A DNA stretch of 64,000 nucleotides, from assembly GCF_905475345.1 (NCBI RefSeq), contig NC_066597.1, positions 4,964,501 to 5,028,500 on the forward strand, in the 5' to 3' direction. Below are positions 11,629 to 23,445 of the stretch, piece after piece. The notes under the pieces are model-generated. The model searched no databases and had not been told where the DNA came from. It saw only the letters and a list, made by a program, of their open reading frames with translations. The position numbers and the translations under genes are program-made. Position 1 is the first letter of the stretch, and each line of letters starts with the position of its first letter. Origin of the DNA: Vespula vulgaris (taxonomy: Eukaryota > Arthropoda > Insecta > Hymenoptera > Vespidae).

Positions 11629-11812
11629 ACTACTGTTAACAATTTAAAAATCTTTCCTGTTAACTGACCTTCCAATATTTGACTCACCTAACATTGAAGT
11701 TGTTGTTATATTTAGATCTTTTTTATCTCGAACTACTGTTAACAATTTATAGATTTTTCATGTTATTTGACCTTCCATTATTTGAATTGCACAATGCTGA
11801 AGTTCCTATTGT
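11629..11812. repeat. Tandem duplication, period about 103 bp
   Basis: ACTACTGTTAACAATTTA occurs at 11629 and again at 11732. The similarity continues for about 80 bp in each copy (GTTA-TTGACCTTCCA-TATTTGA-TGAAGTT). The copies have diverged by roughly a quarter of their positions. Confidence 0.8.
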
Positions 11813-12390
11813 CCTTTTACTGATAATTTATTACAATATATTTATAGATGTCGATAATTTAAATATTTATATATAGATAAGTTTTAACGTACAAAGTATT
11901 GAAAATTCAATAGAAAAAAGAAAGAAAAATATATATATGATATCAAAATAATCGCGATATAATAAGAAAGATTCCAATTTGAATTTTGAACGATATTTAT
12001 ATTTATATTGGATTGATTAAAATAGGATACCCTATTAAAACATTCTCCTCATCCTTTGGTATAGCGTTATTATAGCATAAGCGCAGTTCCAGAAATAAGT
12101 ACCATTACTCATATGCATAACTCTATTTTCTCTTCTCTGTAACCACAAGCACATCGAATATAGGGATGCTCACCTAATATAAGTGTATTTGCATTGGAAC
12201 GATATAACGAGAAAGGTTCGCCAGCCAAACTTTCCAATTCGACTGTTTTCATATTTCTATACATGACTTTGTAACGTGCTCTTGCCGTATTCGTGTGGAT
12301 TCATAAAATCGTTTCGAAATTATTATACGTACGAACATGCAGAAATATTTCCTTTCTAATTTTCTTCAAGCGAATTTCATTGTACTCGCA
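11813..12390. other. AT-rich spacer
   Basis: No gene or strong motif seen; TA-rich DNA with a few unique segments. Confidence 0.5.
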
Positions 12391-12541
12391 TCCCTATGTA
12401 TTTAATAATGTATATGTGTATGATGTACGTACTTGAATATCGAAAGTGAGTCTATATATTCTCGAATAAATAACTCTCTAGTTATCTAATTGTAAGGTTA
12501 AAAAAATTCTAACCTTATCGAAAACGCGTAAATTTAACGTT

Positions 12542-12588
<47 letters not shown>

Positions 12589-12782
12589 CATATACATAAT
12601 ATATATATATATAAATATATCTCCCTACGTATCTAATAATATATATGTATGACGTACATACTGGAATATCGAAAGTGAGTCTATATATTCTCAGATAAAT
12701 AACTACCTCTAGTTATCTAATTGTAAGGTTAAAAAAATTCTAACCTTATCGAAAATGCGTAAATTTAATGTTTGCATATATA

Positions 12783-12818
<36 letters not shown>

Positions 12819-12830
12819 TGTATATGTGAA
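12391..12830. repeat. Tandem duplication (about 230 bp) with TA/TATG arrays
   Basis: Two copies of about 150 bp start near 12391 and 12622 and are about 90% alike over CGAAAGTGAGTCTATATATT and the following 80 bp. Each copy carries a short inverted repeat (AAGGTTA, 9-nt loop, TAACCTT) and ends in TTTGCATATATA. The first is followed by a long (TA)n tract, the second by (TA)n and (TATG)n, so slippage at the TA boundary probably created the duplication. Confidence 0.85.
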
Positions 12831-13780
12831 CAATAAGATTAGATAAGATATTGCAATGTATTTAAAAATGTTAAATTATGTTTCACCGTTAACTTATATT
12901 GGAATTATACGATATGGAGAAATTATTACTCGAAGAGTAAACGAATACAACAGACTCGATATCTTTGCAAATAACTTCGTACATAATATTTATACGATGT
13001 CGATCGAACGAAAACGAGTTGTGTCGAAATAAGTCAAAAACGATCTGCGAATAAATTCGGATTATTTTAATGAAATCTGAAGAGATCATAGCAGGTATTC
13101 GAGAGACAACAAATGCTTTAATACGTTTATATTTTCGAATTTCAATTGAAATCGTTTAGAAATGATCTAACCTATTTACCGATAGAACGGTATCAATAAA
13201 AATCGAAAATTGAATATTTATTAACATCGTCATTTTTTTATTGATAATATATACAAAAGGAGAACAAAAAAAAAAGGAAAACGAAAAAAATGTAATTACG
13301 TGAGACCTTGAATCAATGATAATCAAACGCAAATACACCTATTTATACAAAAATCGTATACAACGTTCTCGAATTTAAATCGAAATAATTTAATGTGACC
13401 TAATATATTTACCGATAGAGCTACGTCGATGATTTCCCAAAATGAACAATTTTATTAACAATGCTTTTGTCTTATCGATTACATATCTAAAATGTGATTA
13501 TTATCCATTAAATGATCAGGCTTCGAAACGATAATAATTACTAATAAATATCAAATTAACTGAATATACTGACAAAATGACCTTCATTCTGTAAATATTT
13601 TTTTTCACTATACCGTTAGGAAAATTAACAAAAAAAAAAAAAAATAATACAGTGTAATCTAAGATAGTACATACGTAAATACTTACATATAACGTCGATA
13701 AAAATAGTGAAAATTCAATGACATGCTTTCTAAGCCTTTCACGAGAATGAATTTAAAATAGTAGAATTTTTCATTTCAGC
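12831..13780. other. AT-rich spacer with weak duplications
   Basis: No gene seen. Segments near 13150-13200 and 13395-13440 share wording (ATGATCTAACCTATTTACCG against GTGACCTAATATATTTACCG), suggesting another old duplication with a period of about 235 bp. Confidence 0.5.
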
Positions 13781-13785
13781 CAATA

Positions 13786-13959
13786 ATGGCGATCGCCGTT
13801 CACGTTACGCATTTGGTTTTCATTGTTTCCATGACAAAGAGTGACGAAGCAATTCCTTTGGTCATACAAACTGCTAACTATGATCGTGTTCGTGATCGTG
13901 ATTCGATGTCTTCCTCTCATCATCGTATCGTATCACGTTCGATAATAATCGTCGTCTAG
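13786..13959 (+). CDS. Possible small ORF, 57 residues
   Basis: Six nucleotides after an acceptor-like TTTCATTTCAG an ATG opens 57 codons to TAG. The N-terminus (MAIAVHVTHLVFIVSMTKS) is hydrophobic and could act as a signal or membrane segment; the rest contains an RVRDRDS stretch and several His and Ser. No family is recognised. Base composition is higher in GC than the flanks. Coding is unproven; the CATCATCGTATCGTATCACG-type repetition argues for partly low-complexity DNA. Confidence 0.15.
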   Translation: MAIAVHVTHLVFIVSMTKSDEAIPLVIQTANYDRVRDRDSMSSSHHRIVSRSIIIVV

Positions 13960-14071
13960 ACTTTTGATTGGTATACAATCGATTTCTATAATTCGATACT
14001 TTCTAACCTCTACTAGCGATTGAAACTATACTGTATATAAAAAAAATAATAAAGAGAGAGAGGGAGAGAGA

Positions 14072-14128
<57 letters not shown>

Positions 14129-14902
14129 AAACGATAAAGACATATAGGATCGTTGTATATCGTAAATATATTTTTTGTAAAAAAAAACCTCTTCTATTTA
14201 ATCAAAATTATTTACCCTCTTTCATTGTGTTTTAAATAATAGTATTAACATTGATTTCAAACACGATACTGTATATTCGTATATAGCAAACGAAAACAAC
14301 TTAACACGATGATAACGTTATCAAGATAATATTCGTGATTTTTATTATAACGGAATAATCGTTGATAAAAACACGTGGTTATAAAAGCACGAGGCGAATG
14401 TTTCTGGTTTCAAGAAATAAATACATACATACATACATACATACATACATACATACATACATACATGTGTATACTACGAGCAATGAGAAAAATATAAAGG
14501 TGTTACGTCAAAAGTCGAAAGCGGATCTCGTCGATATACGTAAGTAAGCGAGTACGTAAGAAAAAGACGAAGAAGATTAAAAAGAAGAAGACGAAGAAGA
14601 AGAACGAATGAGGAAGAAGAAATCTTTGGTATACGAAGAGGAGGAAGCGATTAACTAGCGCGTGCTAGAAAGAGAGATAAAGGGAAATAGAGCACGAGAA
14701 TGAGCGATGATGAAAGAGTTAGGAGAGAGATAGAGAGAAAGAGACAGACAGAGAAAGAGAAAAGAGTACTTTTAAAAAGATAAAGAGTGAGAAAGCAACA
14801 TCGATTTCCGCGTAAAGACGAGAGCCTCGCAAATCGGTGCACGTTCTCGTCTCCAAAATGGCTGATCGCTAAAATTAGCATTCGACGAGAGGACGTGTGT
14901 GT

Positions 14903-14984
<82 letters not shown>

Positions 14985-15160
14985 TAGAGAGCGGGAGGAT
15001 TGGTGAGGGTAAAGGGGAAGACAAGTCTCGATAAGGAGAAAAACGATGTGTGTGTGTGTGTGTGTGTGTGTGCGTGCCTTTCTCCAATGATTCGCGTAAA
15101 GAAAATAACGAACGAACGAACAAATAAATAAATAGTTAAATAAATAAATAAGGAAAGAAA
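13960..15160. other. Microsatellite-rich spacer
   Basis: No supported gene. Contains (GA)n at 14055-14124, (CATA)n near 14422-14465, AAG-rich DNA at 14560-14640, a pure (GA)n tract at 14907-14980, (TG)n at 15046-15075 and (AAAT)n near 15121-15150. Confidence 0.7.
14907..14980. repeat. Pure (GA)n tract
   Basis: Over 70 bp of uninterrupted GA, one of the longest pure dinucleotide runs in the window. Confidence 0.95.
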
Positions 15161-15168
15161 ATCCTTAC

Positions 15169-15391
15169 CTTGTCGTCGAAGAAAAGTCATATAAAATGGT
15201 ATCGCCCTGCTGGACGGCCGCCTTCTAGCGTGAAAATATGAGTCGCAGCGACGTTGAGCGTCGAGACAGATGGATTGCCCTAACGAAGGGTACACCAGCT
15301 TCGTCGTTATGTCTCGTAGAATGCTAGTACTTCTTTCTTCCTCAACGATCACGAACCGTCGCAAGAATGTCGTCGTTCTCCTCTTTCTCAA
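15169..15391 (-). CDS. Candidate distal first exon (alternative C) of the unassigned gene
   Basis: Minus-strand ATG at 15391-15389 opens 74 codons plus one base, ending CGACGACAAG before a strong donor, GTAAGG. The sequence is basic and non-repetitive (MRKRRTTTFLRRFVIVEEER at the start, then segments with LVYPSLGQSICLDAQRRCD). Base composition is higher in GC than the flanks. Its phase-1 donor is compatible with the acceptor at 4839, and it does not end in any recognised domain. It could equally be a 5' UTR or long non-coding RNA exon, with the true start elsewhere. Confidence 0.28.
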
Positions 15392-15399
15392 CTTCTTTT

Positions 15400-15564
15400 T
15401 TTCTTATATACTCTAGACGAGCACTCGTCGCTCGTATCCGATCAGGGCGTTGTTGCTTACTATCACCGTGACTCCTTTCTAGATAACTTCTCCTGCGAAA
15501 AATTTATATCGGGTTTTTATTCGCCACGAGGAACGCAAATTTTTATGCAGCTCGAATAAGTTTT

Positions 15565-15608
<44 letters not shown>

Positions 15609-16009
15609 CTTTCTTTCTTTCGACGGATGGTAACCTCTTCGTAATTCTCTAACGCTTATAAACACGTTGAGATTCACGCTATCTTCTTTCTGTATCTATT
15701 ATATTATATATCGTGTTCCTTCTCTTGTATCTTGCTTTACAACGTGTTCCTTTGAAAAAAACGCTCCGACTTACTAGACGACTACTGCCTGAATACAACT
15801 GCGAGCTTCGAGCAACGCCAGGACCGTCATTCGACCCTTGACACCCCCTGGCGATATACCACTTAACTCTTCTTTCCTCGCTATACCTCCCACACCCACT
15901 CAACACCCGCCATGCTTGCTTACATCGCTTCGTCATTGGTCTTCTCCTTCTAGTTTCTTCTAGTTCTTTTTTAACATTGGCATTTCGGATTGATCCGATT
16001 CTTCGATTA

Positions 16010-16060
<51 letters not shown>

Positions 16061-17100
16061 TTTTCTTTTTATCCAATAGGATTTAAGAAAAACTCTTGTA
16101 ATTTCGGTCTCTCCTTATCCGGTCTCGTAACTTTATATGTTTCTTTTTATTTTTCTTTTCTTTTTTCTTTTTTCTTTTTTTTTGTATTTCTTTCGCAATT
16201 GCATCGATTCATCGTTACTTTTTTCGCAGTATCGTGTTTTCATTTCTTTTTTTTTTTTTTGCTTTTTTATTCTCTTTGAAATTTCATCATTTTTCATAAC
16301 CTTTTCATCGTAATTGTCTCTTAAAATAGAAAGAAGAATATTATGACAGATTCAATAAGATTCTTTAATACGGATAAAAGGATGCATGATATCGCGCAAA
16401 AGAATCTTTCAAAATTGTTCTTTAAGATTTTGAATCACTAAACGCTCGCGAGTTGTTGTAATTAAGAAAATTTTTTATGTAAATTTTTGTAAACATATTG
16501 TGTGTTGGACAGCTTTAAAATTTGACTTGTTACGCCCCTGATTATTGATATAGAAATACATATATATAATAGAATATATATATTGTGGTGTATATACAAT
16601 GATATCCTTCTGCGTCTTTCGTCCAATTTCGTCTACGCATATTCCAATCGACGTTCGTCGTGAGAACGTTATACTTGCATAAGAGTTGAAATTTATAAGT
16701 AATTTCTTTTTTATATTGTCAATGCAGCGTAGAATATAATTAAGAAGGGAAGTGAAAAAAAGATTCGCATATTATTCTATCTAACTTCAGTGTTAATTGA
16801 TAAGCAACTACTACGTACGTGACGGTAATTATACATATTTTCGTATGATTGTGAAATATCTTGAAATATTATCTCTCACAGAAAAGGTTAGTGTTTGTAA
16901 TGTTCAATAGCCTTATGCAGATACGTATAAAAAATTTCGATTCTCTAATGTTTCTTTTTCTGTGCCATTTTCTATAAGATATTTAAAAAAAAATAATTGC
17001 GAAGAAATTATAATCTTTTTTGTAATATTGGAGTTATATTTTAACGTTAGATTCTAGATTATAATTTATTTGTAACAGTTTTTAATTTATATTGTTATGT
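15400..17100. other. Spacer upstream of the ZNF622-like gene
   Basis: The 15400-15960 part is moderately GC-rich and may hold a divergent promoter for the minus-strand candidate exon at 15391. CT tracts lie at 15568-15592 (followed by CTAT repeats) and 16014-16063. Poly-T blocks fill 16140-16270, and 16300-17100 is AT-rich. The minus-strand frame 15679-15936 has no recognisable domain. The ZNF622-like promoter should be within the last few hundred bases, but no motif is distinctive. Confidence 0.5.
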
Positions 17101-17120
17101 ATATATAGGAAATAGAAACC

Positions 17121-18370
17121 ATGACTTCGCCATTTACGTGTATAACCTGCCGTGTGGCGTTTAAGGATCTCGAGATACAGAGACAACATTATAAATCCGA
17201 CTGGCATAGATATAATTTAAAAAGAAAAGTGGCAGATCTGCCTCCTGTTACGGTAGAAGATTTTCAAAAGAGGGTTATTGCCCAACGTAATCAAAATGAT
17301 AAGTCGTTAGAAGAAAATATGTATTGTGGAGTGTGTGGTAAAACATTCAGTACTAAAAATCAATATGTAAATCATTTATCGTCTAAGAAGCATAGAGAGA
17401 AATTATTGAAATTAGATATATCTCACTCTGGTTCCGAAGATGAAAGTACGGTAGATGACTCAGCTTTGTCAGCTTCTGTAATATCTTCTATCTCAAATGC
17501 TACAACTGTTAAAACAGCTGATATTGGTAGTCATAGTGAAAGAACTATAGATGATATGGATATTGATTCTGATGTTGAATCTGTAGATTCTGATGAATGG
17601 ATTGAAGATACAGATAATCCTATCAAGAATAATAATTGCTTGTTTTGTAAACATCACAGTCGATCCATAGTACAAAATTTGAGACACATGACAATGGCAC
17701 ATTCCTTTTTCATACCTGATCCGGAATATTGTATAGATATCAAAGGTTTGCTTACTTATTTAGGAGAAAAAATATATGCTAACTACACATGCATTTGGTG
17801 TAACGATTCTGGTAAGTGTATCTATTCGTATGGTAATTATAAAATTTATTTTATTTGATTAAGTAGTAAAATAAATATTATGTTTAAACAGGGAAAGCAT
17901 TTCAAAGTGTCGAATCAGTCAAGGCACATATGATCGACAAAGGTCATTGTAAAATGTTGCACGAGGGCGATGCACTTGTAGAGTATGCACAGTTTTACGA
18001 CTACTCCTCTAGTTATCCTGATGTAGAGACATCAGATCCAGATGCAGAAGTTGAAATACCCGAACTAGATGATACCGATTACCAACTAGTTTTACCATCT
18101 GGTAATGTGATTGGCCATCGGTCTTTAATGAGATATTACAAGCAGAGTTTAAATCCAAATAGGACTGTTGCTATGTCTAAAAATGATAAGCTACGTAATG
18201 TAATATCGCAATATAAAGCTTTAGGATGGACCGATACAAAGAAGGAAATAGCTATTAAAAAAGCTAGAGATATTAAATTTATGCAAAAAATACAAGCTAA
18301 ATATACTTTAAAATTAAGTTTGAAAGCAAACAAGTTGCAACAGCACTTTAGACCACAAGTTAATTTTTAA
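17121..18370 (+). CDS. ZNF622/Rei1-type cytoplasmic 60S biogenesis zinc-finger protein
   Basis: Rei1/ZNF622 proteins act late in cytoplasmic 60S maturation, helping release and recycle Arx1/PA2G4-type export factors. Two exons, 17121-17811 and 17892-18370, are joined by a phase-1 intron of 80 nt (GTAAGT...AACAG) to give about 389 residues, close to yeast Rei1. Four C2H2-type fingers are visible: Cys7/Cys10/His23/His29, Cys69/Cys72/His85/His91, Cys173/Cys176/His189/His194 and Cys224/Cys227/His243/His249. The last spans the exon junction, which supports the splice. Between fingers 2 and 3 is an acidic Ser/Asp-rich linker. The C-terminus carries the family's conserved LVLPSG-IGHRSLMRYYKQ segment and a basic tail. 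The gene converges on the acetyltransferase gene. The identification is firm at family level. Confidence 0.93.
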
Positions 18371-19426
18371 ATGTGGCTCAAAATAAGTCTATTATTCGAT
18401 TATATGATTTATGGCTATGTAAATGGAATATGTATTATTGTATATCTAGCTATATGCTTCATTAACTGTAATTAATTTACATTTTGTAAAAATGTAATTA
18501 TTATTTAAATTAAAACGAACATCATAACTTTTAGTTTTTTGCTTAAAGCCACCCATAATTATGTAGAATGGAATGGAAAATTTATTCTAAGGATACATCA
18601 TGCGATATAAATTATTATAAACTTTATTTGGCGGATATTCTTACAAAATAACGTATATATTTCTCATAACACGTGACACCGACAAAAATACCATTTTTCA
18701 TAATTTGTATAATTATTTGCAAGTGGACCCGTCATATCGTAATTCGTTTTTGTATTCGTATATCTTACTGTACATTAAATTTTTCGTTTTGTTCGAGAGA
18801 TAAAATGTACAGATCATGTAAACGTTCTGTGTCTCGTGCTTCACCAATGGTTGCAACGAAAACGCAAGTTTGTTTTTCGAAACGTTAAACGTTATATACT
18901 GTTTCTTTCGTTTTCGTATTAGAAAACATTAGAAAACAAATAATTTTTCATTACATGCTTATATATTATAACTTTCCATCAGACTATTGTCTTTAGTGAT
19001 GTATACATCATTATGATATAATCTCTTATAATATTTAACAGATTCATATATAGATATTTTATTATATATATATGTATATATATATAGACATTTTACATAC
19101 GCAACCCCTTTGTTAAGCAGAATTGGAATCAATTTTTTTAACGTTGTTCCTGAATCAACAAAATGTAAAAACGATCGTCAATAGTTGTTATTAGAATCGT
19201 TGAGTTTATAATTTTTATAACTTTGCTTGGAACACATAGACCAGGGGCAGTAACCGATTTTTTTGGATTATTGATTTATACGTTCTAAGCAAAATGCGTG
19301 TTTCAGCTTTTCCACACTTGATTACTGTATAGACATATATGCATCTTTTTACGTCACTAACAAGTATATTAAAGAACTGTTATTGTCACAACGATACATA
19401 TACTTTACATAGGATAAGGTACCTAT
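18371..19426. other. Convergent 3' intergenic region
   Basis: AT-rich DNA between the stop codons of the convergent ZNF622-like (+) and acetyltransferase (-) genes. No other gene is seen. A weak ATTAAA word lies near 18509 for the plus-strand gene. A TA-rich block lies near 19055-19085. Confidence 0.6.
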
Positions 19427-20783
19427 CTAATGCAACAGTTTTACCATCAGTTTTACAGCTTGATGAGGTGGAGCTGGTCTGATGTTCTCCGGAAGATCCG
19501 TATAAGGAATCTCTGCTTCGACTTGGAAGCCATGCTTTAAACAAACTTTTTGAGAATACATACCAGTTGCATCGGCTTTGAATACCTGCGAACGTAAATA
19601 GGAATATTTTGTTTGATAAAAAATTCAAATCCTCATTGAAATTTTATACAACGAGGATACCTTTCAGAAAAAGACAACAACGAGTGCATTTTGTAATTTA
19701 CACCTTTGTAAATGAAAATCATCCCATGCATATTAAGTGAAGTACATGCTGAAACAAGAAAAAAAGATGCGTACTTGATAAAAAATATCGTTGTCGAGGC
19801 ACACGTACAAATATGTAAGTGCTAAACGAACGTACTATAATATCGATATATTATAATCGTCCTTTTTAATTACATATAAATGACAAGTCGCGCGTCGCTT
19901 AAAATTGCACTAATAATAGTTCAATTATAAGTAAACACTTAACGACATCAAGTCATTCGTGAGTACATGCGTTTACACACAAACACTTAAAATTCATTCC
20001 ATTCGACATTCATAATGCTTTATATTTTTTATATAAAACATTTCAAGTATTTATTATCTGTATCGTTACCTTGAAGCCAGCTTTCCTTGCAACTTCAAGA
20101 CTATCCGACATCAAAACGTTCGCCAGACCTTTCCCGCGAAAATTCTCATCGACGCTCAAAATACGACATTCGAATAATTCCTGCACGTTGTATTTCCAAA
20201 ATAAATTGACCTTCTTGTTGACTTTATAGAGTTGTCCGAAAATCTTTTTAAATTGTTCGTCATCTATCTCTTCCAGTCGTCGACTAGCTTCATCTCTCTC
20301 GTCCTCGTTCAAGACACCATTTAGAGCCATACCTGCTATCTGTTATAAAAAAAACTTTTTTCATATTTTGCTTTCAACAGTCTATATCTAAACCAAATTA
20401 TTTCGAATAATTTCGCAAACGTGTTGCAAATCAATTAGGGGAGAAATATTATGTATGAAAATTTAGAAGGAGTAATTTAAAAAAAAACCGCGGGAAAGGA
20501 TAGGCGCATTCGAACGAACGGAATAGAAAGATTCGCTTCGAGTGTAATCAATCGTCATAGAGAATAAACTTACAGTTCCATTTTCGGTCACTAGCATCCT
20601 GGAGTATCCCTGCTTCAAAGTCAATAGACAATGTCTCTCCAGTTCGAAATGAGATTCTCCTTTTTTGCATAATCCAACAGCATGATTCAATGGTTCATCC
20701 GCGAAGAAGTTCCATTTTAAATGATCAATAGCATCGGCGAAACGATCCTCAGGGATCTCAGCAATTGTTAAATTATCGGACAT
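19427..20783 (-). CDS. Arylalkylamine N-acetyltransferase-like GNAT enzyme
   Basis: Insect arylalkylamine/dopamine N-acetyltransferases transfer acetyl from acetyl-CoA to biogenic amines (dopamine, serotonin, octopamine), serving cuticle sclerotisation and amine inactivation. Three exons, 20783-20574, 20339-20070 and 19585-19427, all phase 0, give 212 residues. The start MSDNLTIAEIPEDRFADAID was preferred to an in-frame ATG about 46 codons upstream, whose extra residues come from CT repeats. Family features: the N-terminal FADEPLN segment near residue 27, the FECRILSVDENFRGKGLA stretch with the acetyl-CoA-binding R-G-K-G-L-A loop at 138-143, and a C-terminal YSQKVCLKHGFQ-type segment. The exact member (AANAT1-like or one of the expanded insect AANATL paralogues) cannot be decided by eye, so substrate is uncertain. 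Start of V-ATPase D lies about 2.4 kb away on the same strand. Confidence 0.9.
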
Positions 20784-21840
20784 CTTTGGGCTGGGCAGAG
20801 GACAAATTTTACGCGCACTGAAAGGAATTTTCACACGCGCATCTCCGTTACTAAAGAGGGTTGTATCGTATGAGGAGAGAGAGAGAGAGAGAAAAAGGTT
20901 CATATATTGATTGACCCAGTTCAAGAAAGTTCACTTCCCTACGATTATTATTAAACAATAGCTAAGTAATGACGTCTTTATTACCAAAGGGTCAAATTTT
21001 CTACAAGGAGGAAAATCGATAATTTCCTTTTTTTTTTTTCTATTTTTTTTTCTTTTCTTTTTTTTTTTTTCTATACAGTTTAAAGGTCGTTAATTCACAG
21101 CTATCTAAAATCATGTCCATGCGCATGCTTTTCGTTTAACGATTTATTAATAAATAAATTTGTAGCCGTCTTTTTGTCGAAGATTTAATTAAGGCTAATA
21201 AGGGTGCTAAATTATATTTAGTACTCGTCGTAATTAATGGAATTTAAAGAGGTCGTGGGAGGGTCGTAAGAGTATAATGCAATAAACGTTAGCGATGGTA
21301 AATAATATTGACATGTATATTTTTTATTGATGATAAAATATTATCGAGTATTTGACGAGAAATTATCAAATCTGATTGTTCTTCTCGCCGTGAAATTATG
21401 CACAAACTACATTTATTTTTATACCTTATCAACTTTATTAACAACAACAGTATTTGGAATACTTTAAAAAAATACAGATACTAGTAGAAGCTGGCATAGC
21501 GATAGATATACAATACTAGATCTTGCTAAAATAATTTGAAATTATACAATAGTAGATTCTGTACAAGTAATTCTTTAAGAGTATAATCAAAAAATATTAA
21601 TAACATTTATATCGGTCATAATACGGATTTACTCTATAAATATATTTTTAAAATATTAGCATGGGTCTATGAACAAGGAGATGGTATTGTTAATGTTTAT
21701 CTTTCTCAAAGATTACATCAAATGAAATTGTGTCTCTTTAGAGTTGCAACTTATTGACCAAGAACGAACTATGAAATCGCACTTCGTGACATTTCGAAGA
21801 TTTGCTTTTTCAAATATTTCTACTTATTTTCGTGGTTTAT
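20784..21840. other. Spacer between acetyltransferase and V-ATPase D
   Basis: Holds the acetyltransferase 5' region (with a short GA run at 20877-20893), poly-T blocks near 21025-21072 and AT-rich DNA. No additional gene seen. Confidence 0.6.
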
Positions 21841-21841
21841 T
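21836..21841 (-). terminator. Poly(A) signal AATAAA for V-ATPase D
   Basis: The canonical AATAAA hexamer lies on the minus strand about 40 nt after the V-ATPase D stop codon. Its use would give a very short 3' UTR; longer forms are possible. Confidence 0.45.
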
Positions 21842-21881
21842 CTTAATAATAAAATATGCACGAACGTACTCTGTACATAGT

Positions 21882-23226
21882 TTAAAAGAGTAAATCCTCG
21901 TCTCCTTCGTCCAACATATTCGCCGCTTCTGATTCTTTACCAGCAGCAATCATTACTGCTCTAGCTGCCTCGGACTAAAAAAAAACATTTGTTATAAAAA
22001 TCATATAAATAATTTTCTTTGATGTTCTTTATATTTTGTAGAAAATTTATATACCTTCGTTTTTGCTATTTTCTTCTTATCTTGAATCTTCTTTAAACGA
22101 TAGAATTCTTCTCTTTCGAGTTCATCTAATTCAGATATAATATATGCGAGAGTTCTTTCGATTCTTGGAATGATAACATGTTCAATGGCATTTACACGAC
22201 GATTTGTAATTTTAATGACTTCATCTAGGGTTACAAAACTTGTTTGTAAAGATGCCAATTCTACTAATAATTTAACTGCTTTCTGATAGTTTTTCTTTAG
22301 TTTCGTTAATTGCTGTCCACCTCTAGCCAATCCAGCTAACTCATAAGTATCGCTACCGTCTTGATACGATTCAAATACTGGAAGATTAACACCAGCGACA
22401 TTGTCCTTTTTTGAACGAATCTTAATTTGTGCCTTGGTGACATTTTGTAGAACAACTTGATTAAAGTCACCAGTAGCAAATTTTGCTTCGGCTAAAGAAA
22501 AGGCAGCTTCTTTCATTACTTCTCCCATAAGAGTTTTTGTCTAGAAAAAAGCAACAGGATATTACATCAAAGAATATATATTATAACTTGAAATACATAT
22601 ACAGTATTATTTTATATAATATGATTTTATATAATATAATACATTTATTTTATAATTTCATTTAATTTTACCTCTATAATTTTTCCTAGAATCATTCTAA
22701 AACGCATCTGCAACGCGTCAGCCTTTTTCTTGAGTAACCCATGACCTTTTGTTGCTCCTTGTAGACGTGATTTCATTAACATCTGTGCACTTGAATAGAA
22801 ACAATAATGTATTTGTTAAATCAAATCGTTATTATTTTGTCAAAATCAACGAGAGAATATTGATATTAACGAATGTTTATTTCGCGACTGTCAATTGTAA
22901 TATAATATATTGTGATTATTTAAAAATATTGACAGTTTTGTAAAATTACTTGTAAACAAAAGATCATCGCAAAGTTAACAGAATGGAAAATTGTTTCGTT
23001 CAAAATTTATTCTTGAAGATTGATAAGTATACTGTATTTTGAAATAGGGTTACACCCATTTTATAAGTGACAGAAAAATTTGTCGTTATAGAAAAAAATT
23101 ATAACAAGTGCAATATAGAAATGACTGTTTTTAAATAGACAATTTTTCCATAATGATAATAAAATTTTTTTCACAATATACTTACCCCCGAGAGGGGAAA
23201 ATTGGAAGTTTATCTTTTCCAGACAT
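21882..23226 (-). CDS. Vha36-1: V-type proton ATPase subunit D
   Basis: Subunit D is the central-stalk rotor of the V1 sector and couples ATP hydrolysis to proton pumping in endosomes, lysosomes and apical plasma membranes. Four exons, 23226-23186, 22789-22672, 22540-22055 and 21974-21882, give 245 residues, the usual insect length. The start is MSGKDKLPIFPSRGAQMLMK. The long coiled-coil core includes TKTLMGEVMKEAAFSLAEAK, the strongly conserved TKAQIKI-KKDNVAGV-LPVF block, ARGGQQL-KLKKNY, and SFVTLDEVIKITNRRVNAIE followed by HVIIPRIERTLAYI. The protein ends in an acidic tail, DEGDEDLLF. The exon 1/2 junction (phase 2) reconstitutes the SRGAQ sequence, confirming it. The gene symbol follows the Drosophila main orthologue. 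Confidence 0.97.
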
Positions 23227-23335
23227 ATTTTCGATTACAGTCAAGCAGACAGGAATAGGATTGATCAGCTGACAAGCGAGAACGGAAGTTCCTAGGCGTT
23301 TCAATCAAGCTATCGCGTGACTTGATTCTCTTACG
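23227..23335 (-). promoter_or_regulatory. V-ATPase D 5' region with CLEAR-like E-box
   Basis: About 90 bp upstream of the start the DNA reads TCGCGTGAC (23313-23321), one mismatch from the TCACGTGAC core bound by MITF/TFEB-type factors in V-ATPase and lysosomal promoters. A CAGCTG E-box lies at about 23266-23271. Functional use is inference. Confidence 0.25.
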
Positions 23336-23445
23336 TCCTAAAATTTGAATTTTATATAAAACTTACACAAACAATTTTCCAAATTAGAAATGAAGTTTAT
23401 GTTAAATATGAGACATGAATTGACAATATATTTTTTTTAATAAAT

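Noticed and set aside
14984..15168. Continuation of the minus-strand frame beyond the donor at 15168
   Set aside because: It turns into TG- and AAAT-repeat translation; the splice donor GTAAGG is the natural end.
20784..20924. N-terminal extension of the acetyltransferase from an upstream ATG
   Set aside because: The extra residues are partly CT-repeat encoded and absent from the family; MSDN is the better start.
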